A DNA stretch of 64,000 nucleotides from Isoetes taiwanensis (taxonomy: Eukaryota; Streptophyta; Lycopodiopsida; Isoetales; Isoetaceae), in NCBI GenBank assembly GCA_021234155.1, contig JAJEKV010000125.1, positions 1,972,775 to 2,036,774 on the forward strand, given 5' to 3'. This document shows, piece after piece, positions 1-9,763 of the stretch (the first letter of the stretch is position 1; every line of letters starts with the position of its first letter). A program made the position numbers and the translations under genes. The notes below the pieces were generated by a model. It was not told the DNA's origin. It saw only the letters and a program-made list of their open reading frames with translations, and made no database searches.

Positions 1-230
1 TCTGTTCCTCTTGAGTTGGCTTGAATCAAGCCACACTGTTGTACTTGTTCTATTTATCAATTCAAGTTTCATTTTCCTTTAAATAGAATTTGCAAAAACT
101 AACACTGTGATGAAGGAAATGATCACTGCACCGGAGTATGAATCGCAAAAACGTTTGAAAATCGAACATCCTTCTGTCCAGTGAACCTTTTCTTCGCCCT
201 TTTTGCTTCAAGAGAAATACCGCTGGAAGA
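1..230. other. Left flank, no gene seen
   Basis: This AT-rich stretch precedes the first LTR. I see no supported coding region. Its last five bases (226-230, GAAGA) are the left copy of the target-site duplication of the retrotransposon that starts at 231. Confidence 0.6.
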
Positions 231-445
231 TGTTGAAATATTGCCTACATGGCATATCCAGGTGGCACTGCATGCACACCTCATCGATCCAGCCCAAGAG
301 CCACAATCGTGACTCTTGGATATGGGTTGCGTCTGTGTCAGTTCATGTCTCTTTGAGGCTTATATATGTGTGCTACGGTGAGGGCTATTCTCACCAATTC
401 AATCCATTTGTTCTATCTATCTCTGATGTGTTCATAAATTCAACA
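231..445 (+). repeat. 5' LTR of the gag-only retrotransposon
   Basis: It begins TGTTGAAATA and ends TTCAACA, and matches 1498-1567 plus 8216-8353. Because it is uninterrupted it shows the empty site (CCCAAGAGCCAC near 288-299) into which element A later inserted in the other LTR. A TATATA segment near 361-366 may serve as promoter, which is inference. Confidence 0.92.
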
Positions 446-458
446 TGGTATCAGAGCC
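446..458 (+). other. Primer-binding site (initiator tRNA-Met)
   Basis: TGGTATCAGAGCC directly follows the 5' LTR. It is the classic plant PBS, complementary to the 3' end of initiator Met tRNA, from which minus-strand DNA synthesis is primed. Confidence 0.93.
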
Positions 459-639
459 TTCGGGCTAATTTGCGGCAACGATCCAAGGCCTGACAGCAAG
501 GAATAAGATTTGAAATTTAGGGATTCAGTGGGAGCAACGTTTTGGTGTTCTTCCTCAAAACCAAGCATCCTTTTAGGGAAAATCGAAATGGATTATGGGT
601 AGATTAGCAAGCAACAAAATTCTGATTTAGGGAAGAAGT

Positions 640-1377
640 ATGGCTGCTGCAAGCTATCAGGTTGCTTCTCCAATTACGGTGGAGAAATTTGATGGAGATA
701 GGTTTTATATTTGGAAGATAAGAGTCAAATCTTTATTGTTGGAGAGAGATTTGGTGAAGATTGTGGATGGCAGTGAAGCAAAATCGGCTGATCCTGATGC
801 AGCAACTAAGTGGGAGAATCGAGATGCAAGGTCAAGAGCTATTCTTCAACAATGTCTCAGCGATAATCTAGCCCCAACTATATTAGATTGCAAGTCTTCA
901 AAGGAGATCTGGGATTTTTTGGAAGGCATCTATGGAGACAAGGGCAAATCAACTATGGTGTTCTTGCGCAACAAGCTCTTGGATTTGCGAATCACAGATA
1001 GCAATGTTGTAACTTTCGTAAGTGAATATAATTCTTTGCAACAGCAATTAGCAGCCATAGGTTCACCTATTGGTGATGATGAAGGAGTGGAGATCTTGGT
1101 ACGAGAACTTCCAAGCATTTATGATACATTATCTTTTAATCTATTAAGCATTAAGGACTTGAAACCTCAAGATGTCATCCAAGCTCTTCTCAAAGAGGAT
1201 GCAAAGCAAAAGACAGAGGAACCTGCAACAGCCTTTGTGGCACAATCAAAGGATAGAAGAGAAAGAACCTGTTACTATTGCAAGAAACCAGGTCATCTCA
1301 TTGCTATGTGTAGAGAAAGGAAGAAGAAAGAAGAGGAAAATCATGCTGACGCCAAGAACAATAGCAGATTGTTTTAA
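640..1377 (+). CDS. gag: Copia-type Gag polyprotein (UBN2-like, zinc knuckle)
   Basis: An intact 245-residue ORF, MAAASYQVASPITVEKFDGD at the start. Residues about 10-190 read as a UBN2/Retrotran_gag_2 capsid-like domain, with typical segments such as FYIWKIRVKSLL, IWDFLEGIYGD and FVSEYNSLQQQLAAIG. A CCHC zinc knuckle, CYYCKKPGHLIAMC (C-X2-C-X4-H-X4-C), lies near residues 212-225, and a lysine/glutamate-rich tail ends the protein. Gag packages the element RNA into cytoplasmic particles. The stop is followed within 130 bp by the purine tract and 3' LTR, so no pol could ever have been translated from this element as arranged. The first in-frame ATG after the PBS leader fits the family. The ORF is open over its full length, unlike most others here, so recent activity is plausible. 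Confidence 0.92.
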   Translation: MAAASYQVASPITVEKFDGDRFYIWKIRVKSLLLERDLVKIVDGSEAKSADPDAATKWENRDARSRAILQQCLSDNLAPTILDCKSSKEIWDFLEGIYGDKGKSTMVFLRNKLLDLRITDSNVVTFVSEYNSLQQQLAAIGSPIGDDEGVEILVRELPSIYDTLSFNLLSIKDLKPQDVIQALLKEDAKQKTEEPATAFVAQSKDRRERTCYYCKKPGHLIAMCRERKKKEEENHADAKNNSRLF

Positions 1378-1497
1378 GCTGAGTGGGAGTTCTAAGTGCT
1401 TAGTGGTTCTTAGTGCTTAGTGTGCTGATTTAGTATTGTTTTTAATATTTCTATGTAGAATTTTTTAGTTTCAAGGTGTGCATTAGTGCAGTGGGAG

Positions 1498-1567
1498 TGT
1501 TGAAATATTGCCTACATGGCATATCCAGGTGACGCTGCATGCACACCTCATCGATCCAGCCCAAGAG
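1498..1567 (+). repeat. 3' LTR, left fragment
   Basis: It starts TGTTGAAATATTGCC and matches 231-300. It stops at AGAG (1564-1567), where element A begins. The rest of this LTR resumes at 8212. Confidence 0.92.
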
Positions 1568-1634
1568 GGGTGTAAATTTGATAGTGGTACCCCAAAATGC
1601 GCGAAAGCACCAAGCACTTAAAGCACCTAAATTC
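1568..1634 (+). repeat. Left terminal inverted repeat of element A
   Basis: It opens GGGTGTAAATTTGATAGTGG, continues TACCCCAAAA, and after a divergent patch holds AAGCACTTAAAGCACC, which also occurs inverted in the right end. The inner AAGCACTT octamer recurs inside the element and is a candidate transposase-binding site. Confidence 0.88.
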
Positions 1635-1783
1635 GAGGGCAGTCTGTTTTTTCAGAGGACATCATTTGCCTCGTTTCCCGCGCGCCCTTTCTTTATTCTG
1701 CCCCAATTTCGAATCCCCTGTTTCCGAATCCTCTTCCTTGATCACCAATTCCGTCACACAATCCTTTGATCCGTTCAATTTAC

Positions 1784-4393
1784 AATGGCCGAAGCGGTGA
1801 CCGAGCAAGATTTCATAGACATTCATGGACTTTTCGGGTGAAGGATTGCACCGCTTTGAAAGTAAAATGGTTGGAAGATAATGTAACAGATGCACAATGG
1901 GCCTCGGTTTTGGCAAGAAGGCCCAAGCAATAAGATGAAAGTTTCCATGATCCAGCCTCTGGCCCGGAGAAAAATTGGACAGATTGTTGAAAAAAATTAT
2001 ATCGGAAGGAAACTATGCCAAACAATGAAGTGAGAAAGCGGTGGCTTATGCTTTTTGCATGGGAAAATTGTGATACTGCCATTTCAAACCCTGCAAAGCA
2101 CAAGATCAATTGGGCCTCTTTTGGGGCTCAAGTTATGAAGTATAGAAATTGCAGGTCTAGTAGAGGAAAGGATGTCCAAGTTGCCACTTCTAGCAAAGTT
2201 ACTTGCTTAGAAAGTTCAAAATTAGACCACTCGCTTAAAAAGAGAACTTTGAATTGATTAAGGAAGTCGTAAATAAGCTTGAGAATGAAAGGGCAAGCAT
2301 GTTAGAAGAGGTGCATGAAATTGAGGTTAGTTTAGCCTGCAGAGGCTAAGTCTAATGAAAAAATTGGTGTGGAACTTGAAGAGAGCATGAAGAAAGTTGA
2401 GGCTTTGAAGACCACAATATCCGAAGTTGGGAGGATTTCGATCCGAGGGAAGGAATTGGAGATGACACTACAAATGGAGACATATTACTGTAACCGAGTT
2501 AAAAACCTTTTCAAGTCTCCAGATACAGAAGGGAGCAGCTCGAGGAAGAATACCTTGGAATGTGAGATCAAAGAGAAAGAGGCCAGAATTTCAGAACTCA
2601 GAGCTAATCTTTGTAATCTTACAGAATTGAAGAATATAAGTTTTAATCCATTCAGCATCAACACTATCAGCAGAAGACTACCAGGAATCTGCAACTTTGG
2701 TGCTTGCTGTGCTTGTGGCCTACTTTTTCATGATAGGTACAAATTGTCTTTGATTTTAAGTTGTGATCATGAGTACCATGTGGCTTGTGCAGCCTTGTTG
2801 AAGGAAGGTAAATGCAAGGTATGTGGGGGTGTAATTCATCCAGATTTATTTCTTGAGCTTGGCATGCATGTGACAGCAGCAGAAGTAAATAAAATAGTTG
2901 ATATGCCTACAGTAGATATACCTACAAATCAACTTGATTCAATTGGTAGGTCCTCTTTCGCCATCAAGACTATGTGCCACCTTCCGAATTGAAAAGTGCT
3001 GAAAGATGCATTGTGTAGTCCTAAAAAAGCTTAAGGCAAAGGGCTAGAAAAGCATCCATCGAAGGATATGCAAGTGAGCAGGATGAAACCTGTTGTTGAA
3101 TGGGGATGGTGTAGGATGTAGTAAGGATGTACAAATTACCCCTTCGAAAAGAGAAGAAAGCAGCCAACAAAAGGAAAAAGGAAAGATGGAGAGGTTGCAA
3201 CAAAGAAGGGAAAAACATTAAAAAGGCAAAGAACACAGTCAAGAAGGCAGGAAGTACAATTTTAGAAGGAGGGCATTGGCAAATGAGCTGGAATCAGAAA
3301 AGAAGTTGAGGTTGAAACAATTACAAACAAATGAAGAACTAGAAAAGGCGTAAAAGTAAAAGGAAGGGCCGTAAAAGGAAGTACTAGAAAAGGAAGACAC
3401 AGTACCAAAATGAATGCAATTATGGAGGTTTTAAGAGGCAATTCAGATTTGTCTATAAAATCTTTGATTTAACTATAGATATTTGAATGTTCAGGTACAA
3501 TTGTATTTCAAGACCAAAATGTTGAACAAATGGTTGATCAAAATGTTGACAAAGTTATTATTAATTTAGTATTTTAAATTTTCGCTTGTGTTTGTGCTTG
3601 AGTTGGTGTTTACTTTTTTTTTTTTTGAATGATAGGTGTACAAAGAAAGTCCTCTTTGAAGAGGAAACTTCTTATTTTAGATGTGAATGGTGTTCTAGTG
3701 AGTACATACAAGAGGGAACAATCCTCAGACGTGTGGATGCTAGATTGTGGATTACAAAAACAAGCAAGAAATTGGTTGTTTTAAGGCCTCATGCACGGAA
3801 TTTCGCAGCAAAGAATGGCACACTTTGACATAGCAATTTGGTCATCCATGAACAAGGTTAATGTAAATGAAGTTGTGGATGTCATAGCACGGTTATTAGA
3901 CATGACTTTGTATTTATTTGGGATCAAACCCATTGCTTAGAGATGCCTTTCAAGTGGCCCATCCGATCGAAAAACCATTGTACTTAAAACCTTTATCTGC
4001 AGTTTTTAGTGAATACCCACAATATGAGGGCAATTGCATATTGTTGGATGATAGCATTCATAAAACATTTGCCTCTCCACCTTTCACATCTCTTTTGATT
4101 CCAGGCTTTAATTTGGATGCAGATGATTATGTATTGGACCAATTCTGGCCAATACTTAAGGATGTGGCAATGGTTGATGATTTCTCTAACATTCTAAAGG
4201 ATCATTGTAGGCCGATCAATTATAGAGGATGCTCTCTTTAATTCTAGAAACAATGTCAGAGTTTGAATTGGGAAAGGAAACCACTGAAATGGTAAAACAA
4301 TATTGCAAAGGTCAGCTACAATGGTTAAGGGAGACCTTTCATACTTCAGGACACAGAGATAGAATGCAGAAGTTGATTCAGAATTCAGGTTAA
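1784..4393 (+). pseudogene. Element A ORF1: coiled coil, RING-H2-like finger, FCP1-like HAD domain
   Basis: Starts MAEAVTEQDFIDIHG, then across frameshifts WLEDNVTDAQWASVL, NEVRKRWLMLFAWENC and HKINWASFGAQV; E ORF1 has matching segments. A coiled-coil part (2369-2680) leads to a RING-H2-like finger at 2698-2835 with spacing C-X2-C-X15-C-X-H-X2-H-X2-C-X8-C-X2-C (CDHEYHVAC, CKVC). After an A/T-rich intron, 3640-4240 encodes a NIF/FCP1-type HAD domain: LLILDVNGVLVSTY, LRPHA, IAIWSSMNKVN, FIWDQTHC, LLDDSIHKTF. This is the layout of plant FCP1-like phosphatases, where DxNG replaces the usual DxDG. The end is near 4393 (LRETFHTSGHRDRMQKLIQ). Frameshifts and stops (for example at 1834, 1930 and 3795) break the frame, though some may be sequence errors. 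Function in the transposon is unknown. Confidence 0.75.
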
Positions 4394-4664
4394 GATGAGA
4401 CCAGATTCATGCAGGTTACAGGTTGTATATTGAAATAGTGAAGACTTATATATAACTCGGGCAGACATGCCACAATTTTGTACATGTTATACAGGCAGAT
4501 ATGCCACAATTTTGATGTAATACAGGAACATAAATACATGACTTTCAGGTTACAATTGCATTGATGTTTTTTGTGTGAGTGCTTTTGCTTTAATAGTCAA
4601 ACTATGAATAATAATTGAGTCAATACCATATGAACAGTATTTAAGCTGAGTTTGACCATAGAAT

Positions 4665-7600
4665 TTAAGCTGAGTTTGGGAGGCTACATATAATCTGTTG
4701 GCAAGTGTCTTCAGCCATAGTATACAACATACCATCCTCTTCATCTGCAATCATTTCAAAGTTAGCTAATCTTACAAGGTGGCTATACACACTAGCCACA
4801 GGCTGGTCATCCAGTAGCTCAAATTTGAGACCACCCACCTGTTTATAGTAATATCCTGAGACAATAACAGATTCAACTCCAAATACATTTCCCCATCCAT
4901 CCACATAATCCTCAAGCAAAGTGTTCTTTGCTTCTGTGCACTTCAATACATAAAAATCAACCCCCTCTTCATTACCTTCCTCTGCATTGACAGCAAAATT
5001 ATCTCCAACCTCTACCATAGAACTAGCTATGTCATAGTCTTCCTCATCTTCCTCTTCTTCATGTTCATCTTCTACTTCTATCTGCAAGTCTTCATCTGAT
5101 GCTTTATTAGCATCATTAGTTGCTTTAATCTCCTTCAGTTTTAGTTCAGTAGTTTCCCAACCACCAATGCGTGACTTCGTGGTGCAGGAGTCCCATTGGA
5201 ATTGAACACAATTCTCACAGAAGCATGAGAGAGGTCTATAAGCTACCTTTAGAGTGTTGTCCTTGTCACATGGTCTTATGCAATGGAGTTGTGTAGTTCC
5301 TTTCAAAGTGTGACAGTCAAATCTCTCAGATCTATCTATTTTTGAGGGATCAATTTCCCAGAAGTACCTGCACAAGTGCTTAGTGCTGTAAGTGCTTTCA
5401 GTGCTTAAACTTCAGTTGAAGAATATCGATATCAAAAAATAAAAAAAGAAGACAATCTTGATTTAGGGCTGGGAAATATCATGTTTTACATAATAGAGTA
5501 GCCCATTAACAACCACAAACACAAACAATTTATATATTCATGCCCTTAATTTCTAAGTGCTTAAGTGCTTTAAGTGCTTAAGTGCTTTAAGTGCTTAAGT
5601 GCTTAGTATGCAGAGGAAAACCAGTAAAGTATACCTTGTTATGTCATTATCAGTGGGATTGTTGTTGAAGTACCACCTAAGAAATGCAACCACCTCCTTT
5701 GCACACTGCAATTTCTTTCCATCATATTTCATCTGTTCCTTTGTTAGAATCCTCTTGATGACAGCTCCAGCACCATCATGCTCACCTTTTCCATGTGAGC
5801 TAGCAAAAAAATTCCAGAGAATATCCTTTTGAAGATGTTTGTGAAACCTACCAAGGAAGTAAAATGGTCTTGCAGACTTAAACTGTGAAGAACAACCATC
5901 ACTCCAGAAAACATGTTTGTTATAGTTAATTCCCATAGATTTTAGCCAATCTGCATGATTATGGAGACAATGCTGGACAAACTCAGTATCATGAGTTTTG
6001 TCATCACTGATATAGAAGTGAGTCTCCTTCACAATTCCTTTCAATGAGTTTTTTCTTTTCTCTTTTGCAGCATTTTTCTTTTTAATCTCTTTGTCATCTT
6101 CTTCCTTCTTCTGTCTTGCTTCTGCCTCTGATTTTCTCATTCTTCTATAAGTGATGTGTACAAGAATGGAGACTGATCAAGTATGCGATTGGCAAGGATT
6201 GAGCTTCTTGTTGAATTTTAAATCCATAATTCTCTGCAAAATCTATCACAGAGACAATAGTATCATCGCAAATCTTTGTCAAACATTGCCTGAATTGTTT
6301 TGCTTGCCAATGAGCTCTGTAATTATGTGGAACAAATGTCTTGAGTTTTAGTTGCATGCTGATGGAATTCAAAAGGAGAACCTGATTTGTATGCCAATCT
6401 TGTAACCTTTGAAGGTTTCTTGCCAGCCCTAGTTTTCTTGTTGTACTTCTTCTTTTGCTGCGGTAAGAGGATAAAGCTTTAATTTACCTCTACACTAACA
6501 CACACCCAACTTCGGTAAAATCTAAACTACTTTTAATTGCTCAAACACTTTCCAATTAACATCCCGCTTATTATTCTTAACCTTCTCTCGGGGCATGTTG
6601 GCAGCCTATATAAAGCAATCAAATATGTTAAAATCAAGGCAATCAAAACTGGAAATTGCAAGGAAACCACACTTGCCTCTTCAAACCACACTTTGTACAG
6701 GTCTGCATTAGACATGCATGCTTGTGCCATTCATCATTCTCATCCTTAGAGCACACAATTTGTCTCCAATAATCACTAGTTGATTTGATTGTGTTTTCTT
6801 TAGCAATACATGTTGGACCCGAACCACAAATTCTGCACTTACACTTGCAATCTTTGTGTACACCATAAGGATCAGTCCTCATGTTATTTATGGCTTGCAT
6901 GGCAAACTCAAGATGCAGATGGTATTGGCAACAACATGTTTCTCTTTCTTGAAGCCTCCTAATATAGCTTGGTTTCAATCTTTCAAAATTCTGTTGGGAT
7001 ATCTTCATATCAGGATGTTCCTTTTCAAAAGCAAGGTATATTTGCAACTGAAAAAAAAAAAAAAAAAAAAAATAGATTTCAGAACCATGTAAGAAATATA
7101 GAAACTAAAAAAACATGAGAATAACAAATAAATGGTTCAAGGAATACCTGTGTCACTTCTAGCAAATGTATTGGATGATCAATTTTCTCACCACTCTCAG
7201 TTACATGCTTTCTAACATGTTTTTATAAGGTGAAACTTCGTGTATTCTCATGCCAAAACCTTCTCACAACACTTATCTCTTCCTGGGGAAAGTGCATCAA
7301 ATCTCTTCTTCCTTGCATGCATTGACCATGGACCAAACATCAAACTCGCACATATTCGTCTTCTAAATGCCGGGCTCTGAGTTTTCTTGGGAATTGAAAG
7401 AAGCCTTGAAATTGCTCTCTGATTAGTCCCTCTAGCTGTGGAAGCTGCCATTTGGAGGGTAGTCTTCCTTGCTTGGAGTACATCAAGTACTTCTTTTGAA
7501 ATTTTGTGCCCTGCATGGTTTCTCTCACATTGGAAATCATATCTTTCATCACATGAAATTCCTTGGGATCTGCTATAGTAACATGTGGTAAATGTTTGAT

Positions 7601-7870
7601 CCTTTTTAAAAAACTGTGTGCTACTCTTCCTTTTGAATCATCATCAGCACAATTCCTTACAATGTGAAAAAAAGAATCCTCTAACTCTTTTGAAAGTTCC
7701 TGTTGTCTTCTTTGACTCAGAGAACGTTCTTTTCTCTTCTGTACTAAAGGTGCAATGTTCTCCTTCTCCAATTCTCTAATCCTCTTTTCGGATTCTCGTT
7801 TTTCTCACGGATTCTAGCTCCAAGTAAATTCTTCGTTTAGCAGAATCAATGCTTTCAGGAGAACTTGCCA
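4665..7870 (-). pseudogene. Element A ORF2: DDE-type transposase candidate
   Basis: Read on minus from MASSPESIDSAKRR (7870) through several exons. A basic N-terminal region (RKERSLSQRRQQEL) is followed by LKPSYIRRLQERETCCCQYH, a cysteine-rich block (CKCKCRICGSGPTC, CLMQTCTKCG), DFAENYGFKIQ (near 6225-6260), ETHFYISDDKTHDTEFVQHC, FWSDGCSSQFKSARPFYFLG (near 5855-5915), SSHGKGEHDGAGAVIKR (near 5755-5805), a C-terminal FWEIDPSKIDRSERFDC module, an acidic linker and DFYVLKCTEAKNT. The Asp in DFAEN and the Asp in SDG are the best first and second catalytic acids; the third is not clear to me. Metazoan elements with D(F)SEN and SDG..SQ..N motifs look related (from memory, not searched). The 3' end faces ORF1 about 270 bp away. 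A frameshift lies near 7775. Introns contain AAGTGCTT arrays. Confidence 0.75.
5378..5612. repeat. AAGTGCTT octamer arrays inside element A
   Basis: Octamers AAGTGCTT, and the variants TAGTGCT and AGTGCTTAA, occur in two clusters (5378-5400 and 5550-5612). The second is close to a tandem array of AAGTGCTTAAGTGCTTT. The same octamer (inverted, AAGCACTT) is in both terminal repeats. They lie in introns of the transposase gene. Confidence 0.8.
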
Positions 7871-8144
7871 TGAAATTGATATGATCAAGGAATTGCAATT
7901 CTAATTTGTCAGAATTGCAATTGAAATGAACTAGTTTATTCCGGAATTGAAGAATGATAGCAAGAACTGATACAAATTCCCGCCATCCAAGAAATCCCGC
8001 CATCCGGTAGAATCAACTAAGAAATCAATTCCCCCGCCCAAAGAATCAATCCATGTCATCGATCCCTTCCTCCTCGGAAGAGGATTGCTATTTCTGGAAT
8101 AACAACCTCATAATTCGTTACTCTAAATTTTGATCGAGGAATAA

Positions 8145-8211
8145 GCACCTAAAGCACTTAAAGCAAGTGTCCGGACAGTGCTTTTGGGGTACCACTATCA
8201 AATTTACACCC
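8145..8211 (-). repeat. Right terminal inverted repeat of element A
   Basis: Reverse complement starts GGGTGTAAATTTGATAGTGG, then TACCCCAAAAGCACTGTCCG, then GCTTTAAGTGCTTTAGGTGC. The outer 30 bases match the left end without a mismatch. Confidence 0.9.
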
Positions 8212-8353
8212 AGAGCCACAATCATGACTCTTGGATATGGGTTGCGTCTGTGTCAGTTCATGCCTCTTTGAGGCTTATATATGTGTGCTATGGTGAGGGC
8301 TATTCTCACCAATTCAATCCATATCTATCTCTGCTGTGTTCATAAATTCAACA
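8212..8353 (+). repeat. 3' LTR, right fragment
   Basis: It resumes with AGAGCCACAATCATGACTC exactly where the 5' LTR continues after AGAG, and ends TTCAACA. Compared with the 5' LTR it lacks about 7 bp near 8322. GAAGA (8354-8358) follows as target-site duplication. Confidence 0.92.
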
Positions 8354-9507
8354 GAAGATTTATAGTTTGATGAGTAGAAACGAGCAAGGCAATGAGCAAC
8401 TCCTACCATTGCCATAGCCATCACAGAACTCGAGCAGATCTTGAACTCTTGCCATAGTTGAAAACCTGAACCTACCATAGCCAAAACTCATGTAGCATCG
8501 CTATAGCTAAAACTCCAGATTTGTTGCTTTCCTTGACGTCGTGGAATGGTAGAGGTCGGCCATTCCATTTGTGGCAGGGCCTGCTGGCTGCCCTGCTACT
8601 GGAGGGAGCCAGCAGGCCCTATCACAAATGGAATGGCCTCCCTCTTGCCATTCCACATCACAAGGCCTTATTTGTTAGTGTTATTCGATCTTTATTTGCT
8701 AAGATGTTAAATAGAAACAACTTGAGGTAGGTGAAACACAAATATGCGCACCATCATACTTTTGGATTAAGCCTATGATGTGCTAGCAAATTGGTGGACT
8801 CCTTAACAACTCCGCCAAAATTAGGAAGAAGAAGAATAAAGAAAGAAAGAAAAGTTTATTAACGTCCATGGAATCCAATCAGGAGAAGGAGAAACCTTAG
8901 TCATTGAAAAATACCTTAAAGGCAAGGTCTACATACTATAGGGTCAAAATAATTATAGGAGCATGAGATTACATGGTGGTATCCTCCAACTCGGGACCAC
9001 AAATTAAATGAATCCCCATCTCCAGGATCCAGCATGTCAGTACGCTTTTACCATTTTTGAATCTCCATTTTGCCTCTTCAAAATAGGGAGATGAATCTGT
9101 TAGAAAAATCCGGCTATGGCTATCAATCCCTTGCCTTCAAGCTTCTGTTAAGGGCATAGCATATAATGAAGCATATAATGAGGAGATATCGCCCAGCTAG
9201 CCATAAAATGGTGAGAAACATTTTTCAAAAATTAACTTTGAGCAGGAAAGGCGGAAAAAATTTTTTTGCAAGGGATTCAAAGATAAACAGAGTTCGTGTT
9301 TGGCATTGGCCGAGCTGGTTTGGAGTGGGATCCCGCTCTCGCAAACTAGCAGTACTCAGTACTCAGCAATGATTTCACAAGTTTTATTGAGTTTTAGAGA
9401 TATTTGCAGGTCGATTTCGGGCAGGTCGATTTGATTCTTGTGGATTTACAGATATTTTCTTTTGGCCGATGATTCTTGCTGTGGCATTTGTCTTATTCCT
9501 GTTTGCA
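8354..9507. other. Gene-free spacer between two retrotransposons
   Basis: No coding region is supported. Apart from the hairpin at 8541-8656 I see only ordinary AT-rich sequence. The last part runs into the TTATT (9508-9512) target duplication of retrotransposon R. Confidence 0.6.
8541..8656 (+). other. Strong imperfect hairpin, miRNA-precursor-like
   Basis: Two arms of about 50 nt pair with few mismatches: the left arm begins GTGGAATGGTAGAGG and contains GGCCATTCCATTTGTG; the right arm contains CACAAATGGAATGGCC and ends CCATTCCAC. The loop is about 17 nt (GCCCTGCTACTGGAGGG). Weaker pairing extends to about 8531-8666. Size and pairing fit a plant miRNA precursor, but a foldback repeat is equally possible. 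I do not recognise a known mature miRNA with confidence. Confidence 0.45.
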
Positions 9508-9512
9508 TTATT

Positions 9513-9717
9513 TGTTGAATATATGCAACACTCCACCTCATCATATAGGCCACATCATCATATGACATGGCAATCTACATAAGGAGTCGTGTCCATTCAT
9601 TTAGAGTCGCATCTGTCTTTATATATCAAGCTAGGTGTGGAGCTTGTCCCACCGATTTTTTCTTTGTTCAATACTATATTGCATTATAGTTATCTCTGTT
9701 CATTCCTAAACTTCACA
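9513..9717 (+). repeat. 5' LTR of retrotransposon R
   Basis: A 205-bp repeat TGTTGAATATATGCAAC to CTAAACTTCACA that matches 39612-39813. TTATATATC near 9619 is a possible TATA element. Confidence 0.9.
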
Positions 9718-9729
9718 TGGTATCAGAGC
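9718..9729 (+). other. Primer-binding site of R (initiator tRNA-Met)
   Basis: TGGTATCAGAGC abuts the LTR end and is identical to the PBS at 446. Confidence 0.92.
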
Positions 9730-9763
9730 CTGCGTGCTCCTAATCTGATCCTGGGACGTAGCT

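Larger units (their letters stand above)
1568..8211. mobile_element. DNA transposon element A (4-bp target duplication, GGGTG ends)
   Basis: Ends are inverted repeats: left GGGTGTAAATTTGATAGTGG, and the reverse complement of the right end reads the same 20 bases. The flanks carry AGAG on both sides (1564-1567, 8212-8215), and the uninterrupted LTR at about 288-299 has AGAG once, so the duplication is proven inside the window. Two convergent genes fill it: ORF1 on plus (1784-4393) and a DDE-type transposase candidate on minus (4665-7870). I cannot name the superfamily with certainty. A 4-bp duplication is compatible with Sola-, Ginger- or Academ-type elements, but the protein motifs decide, and I could not search them. 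Confidence 0.92.
231..8353 (+). mobile_element. Gag-only LTR retrotransposon (TR-GAG type), host of element A
   Basis: Seen: two near-identical LTRs of about 210 bp, starting TGTTGAAATA and ending TTCAACA, flanked by the 5-bp direct repeat GAAGA (226-230 and 8354-8358). A primer-binding site follows the 5' LTR and a short purine run (GTGGGAG) precedes the 3' LTR. The internal region (446-1497) is only about 1.05 kb and carries one gag ORF with no protease, integrase, reverse transcriptase or RNase H. The 3' LTR is split by DNA element A; without A the element is about 1.5 kb. Known: plant TR-GAG elements are non-autonomous and borrow the machinery of related elements. The UBN2-like gag points to a Copia partner. 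Few differences separate the LTRs, so the insertion looks fairly young. Confidence 0.93.

Noticed and set aside
203-493. 96-codon open frame over the first LTR
   Set aside because: It runs across the LTR, its border and the PBS, and is broken in the second LTR, so it is not a gene.
1568-8211. Naming element A as Kyakuja/Dileera/Zisupton, Sola, Ginger or Academ
   Set aside because: The 4-bp duplication fits several groups and 8-bp groups are excluded, but protein motifs could not be searched, so no name is given.
231-8353. A complete autonomous Copia element
   Set aside because: No protease, integrase, reverse transcriptase or RNase H motif lies between gag and the 3' LTR, and there is no room for one.
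8541-8656. Assignment of the hairpin to miR482/2118
   Set aside because: Only a partial resemblance of one arm; key positions differ and there are no expression data. Kept as an unnamed hairpin.
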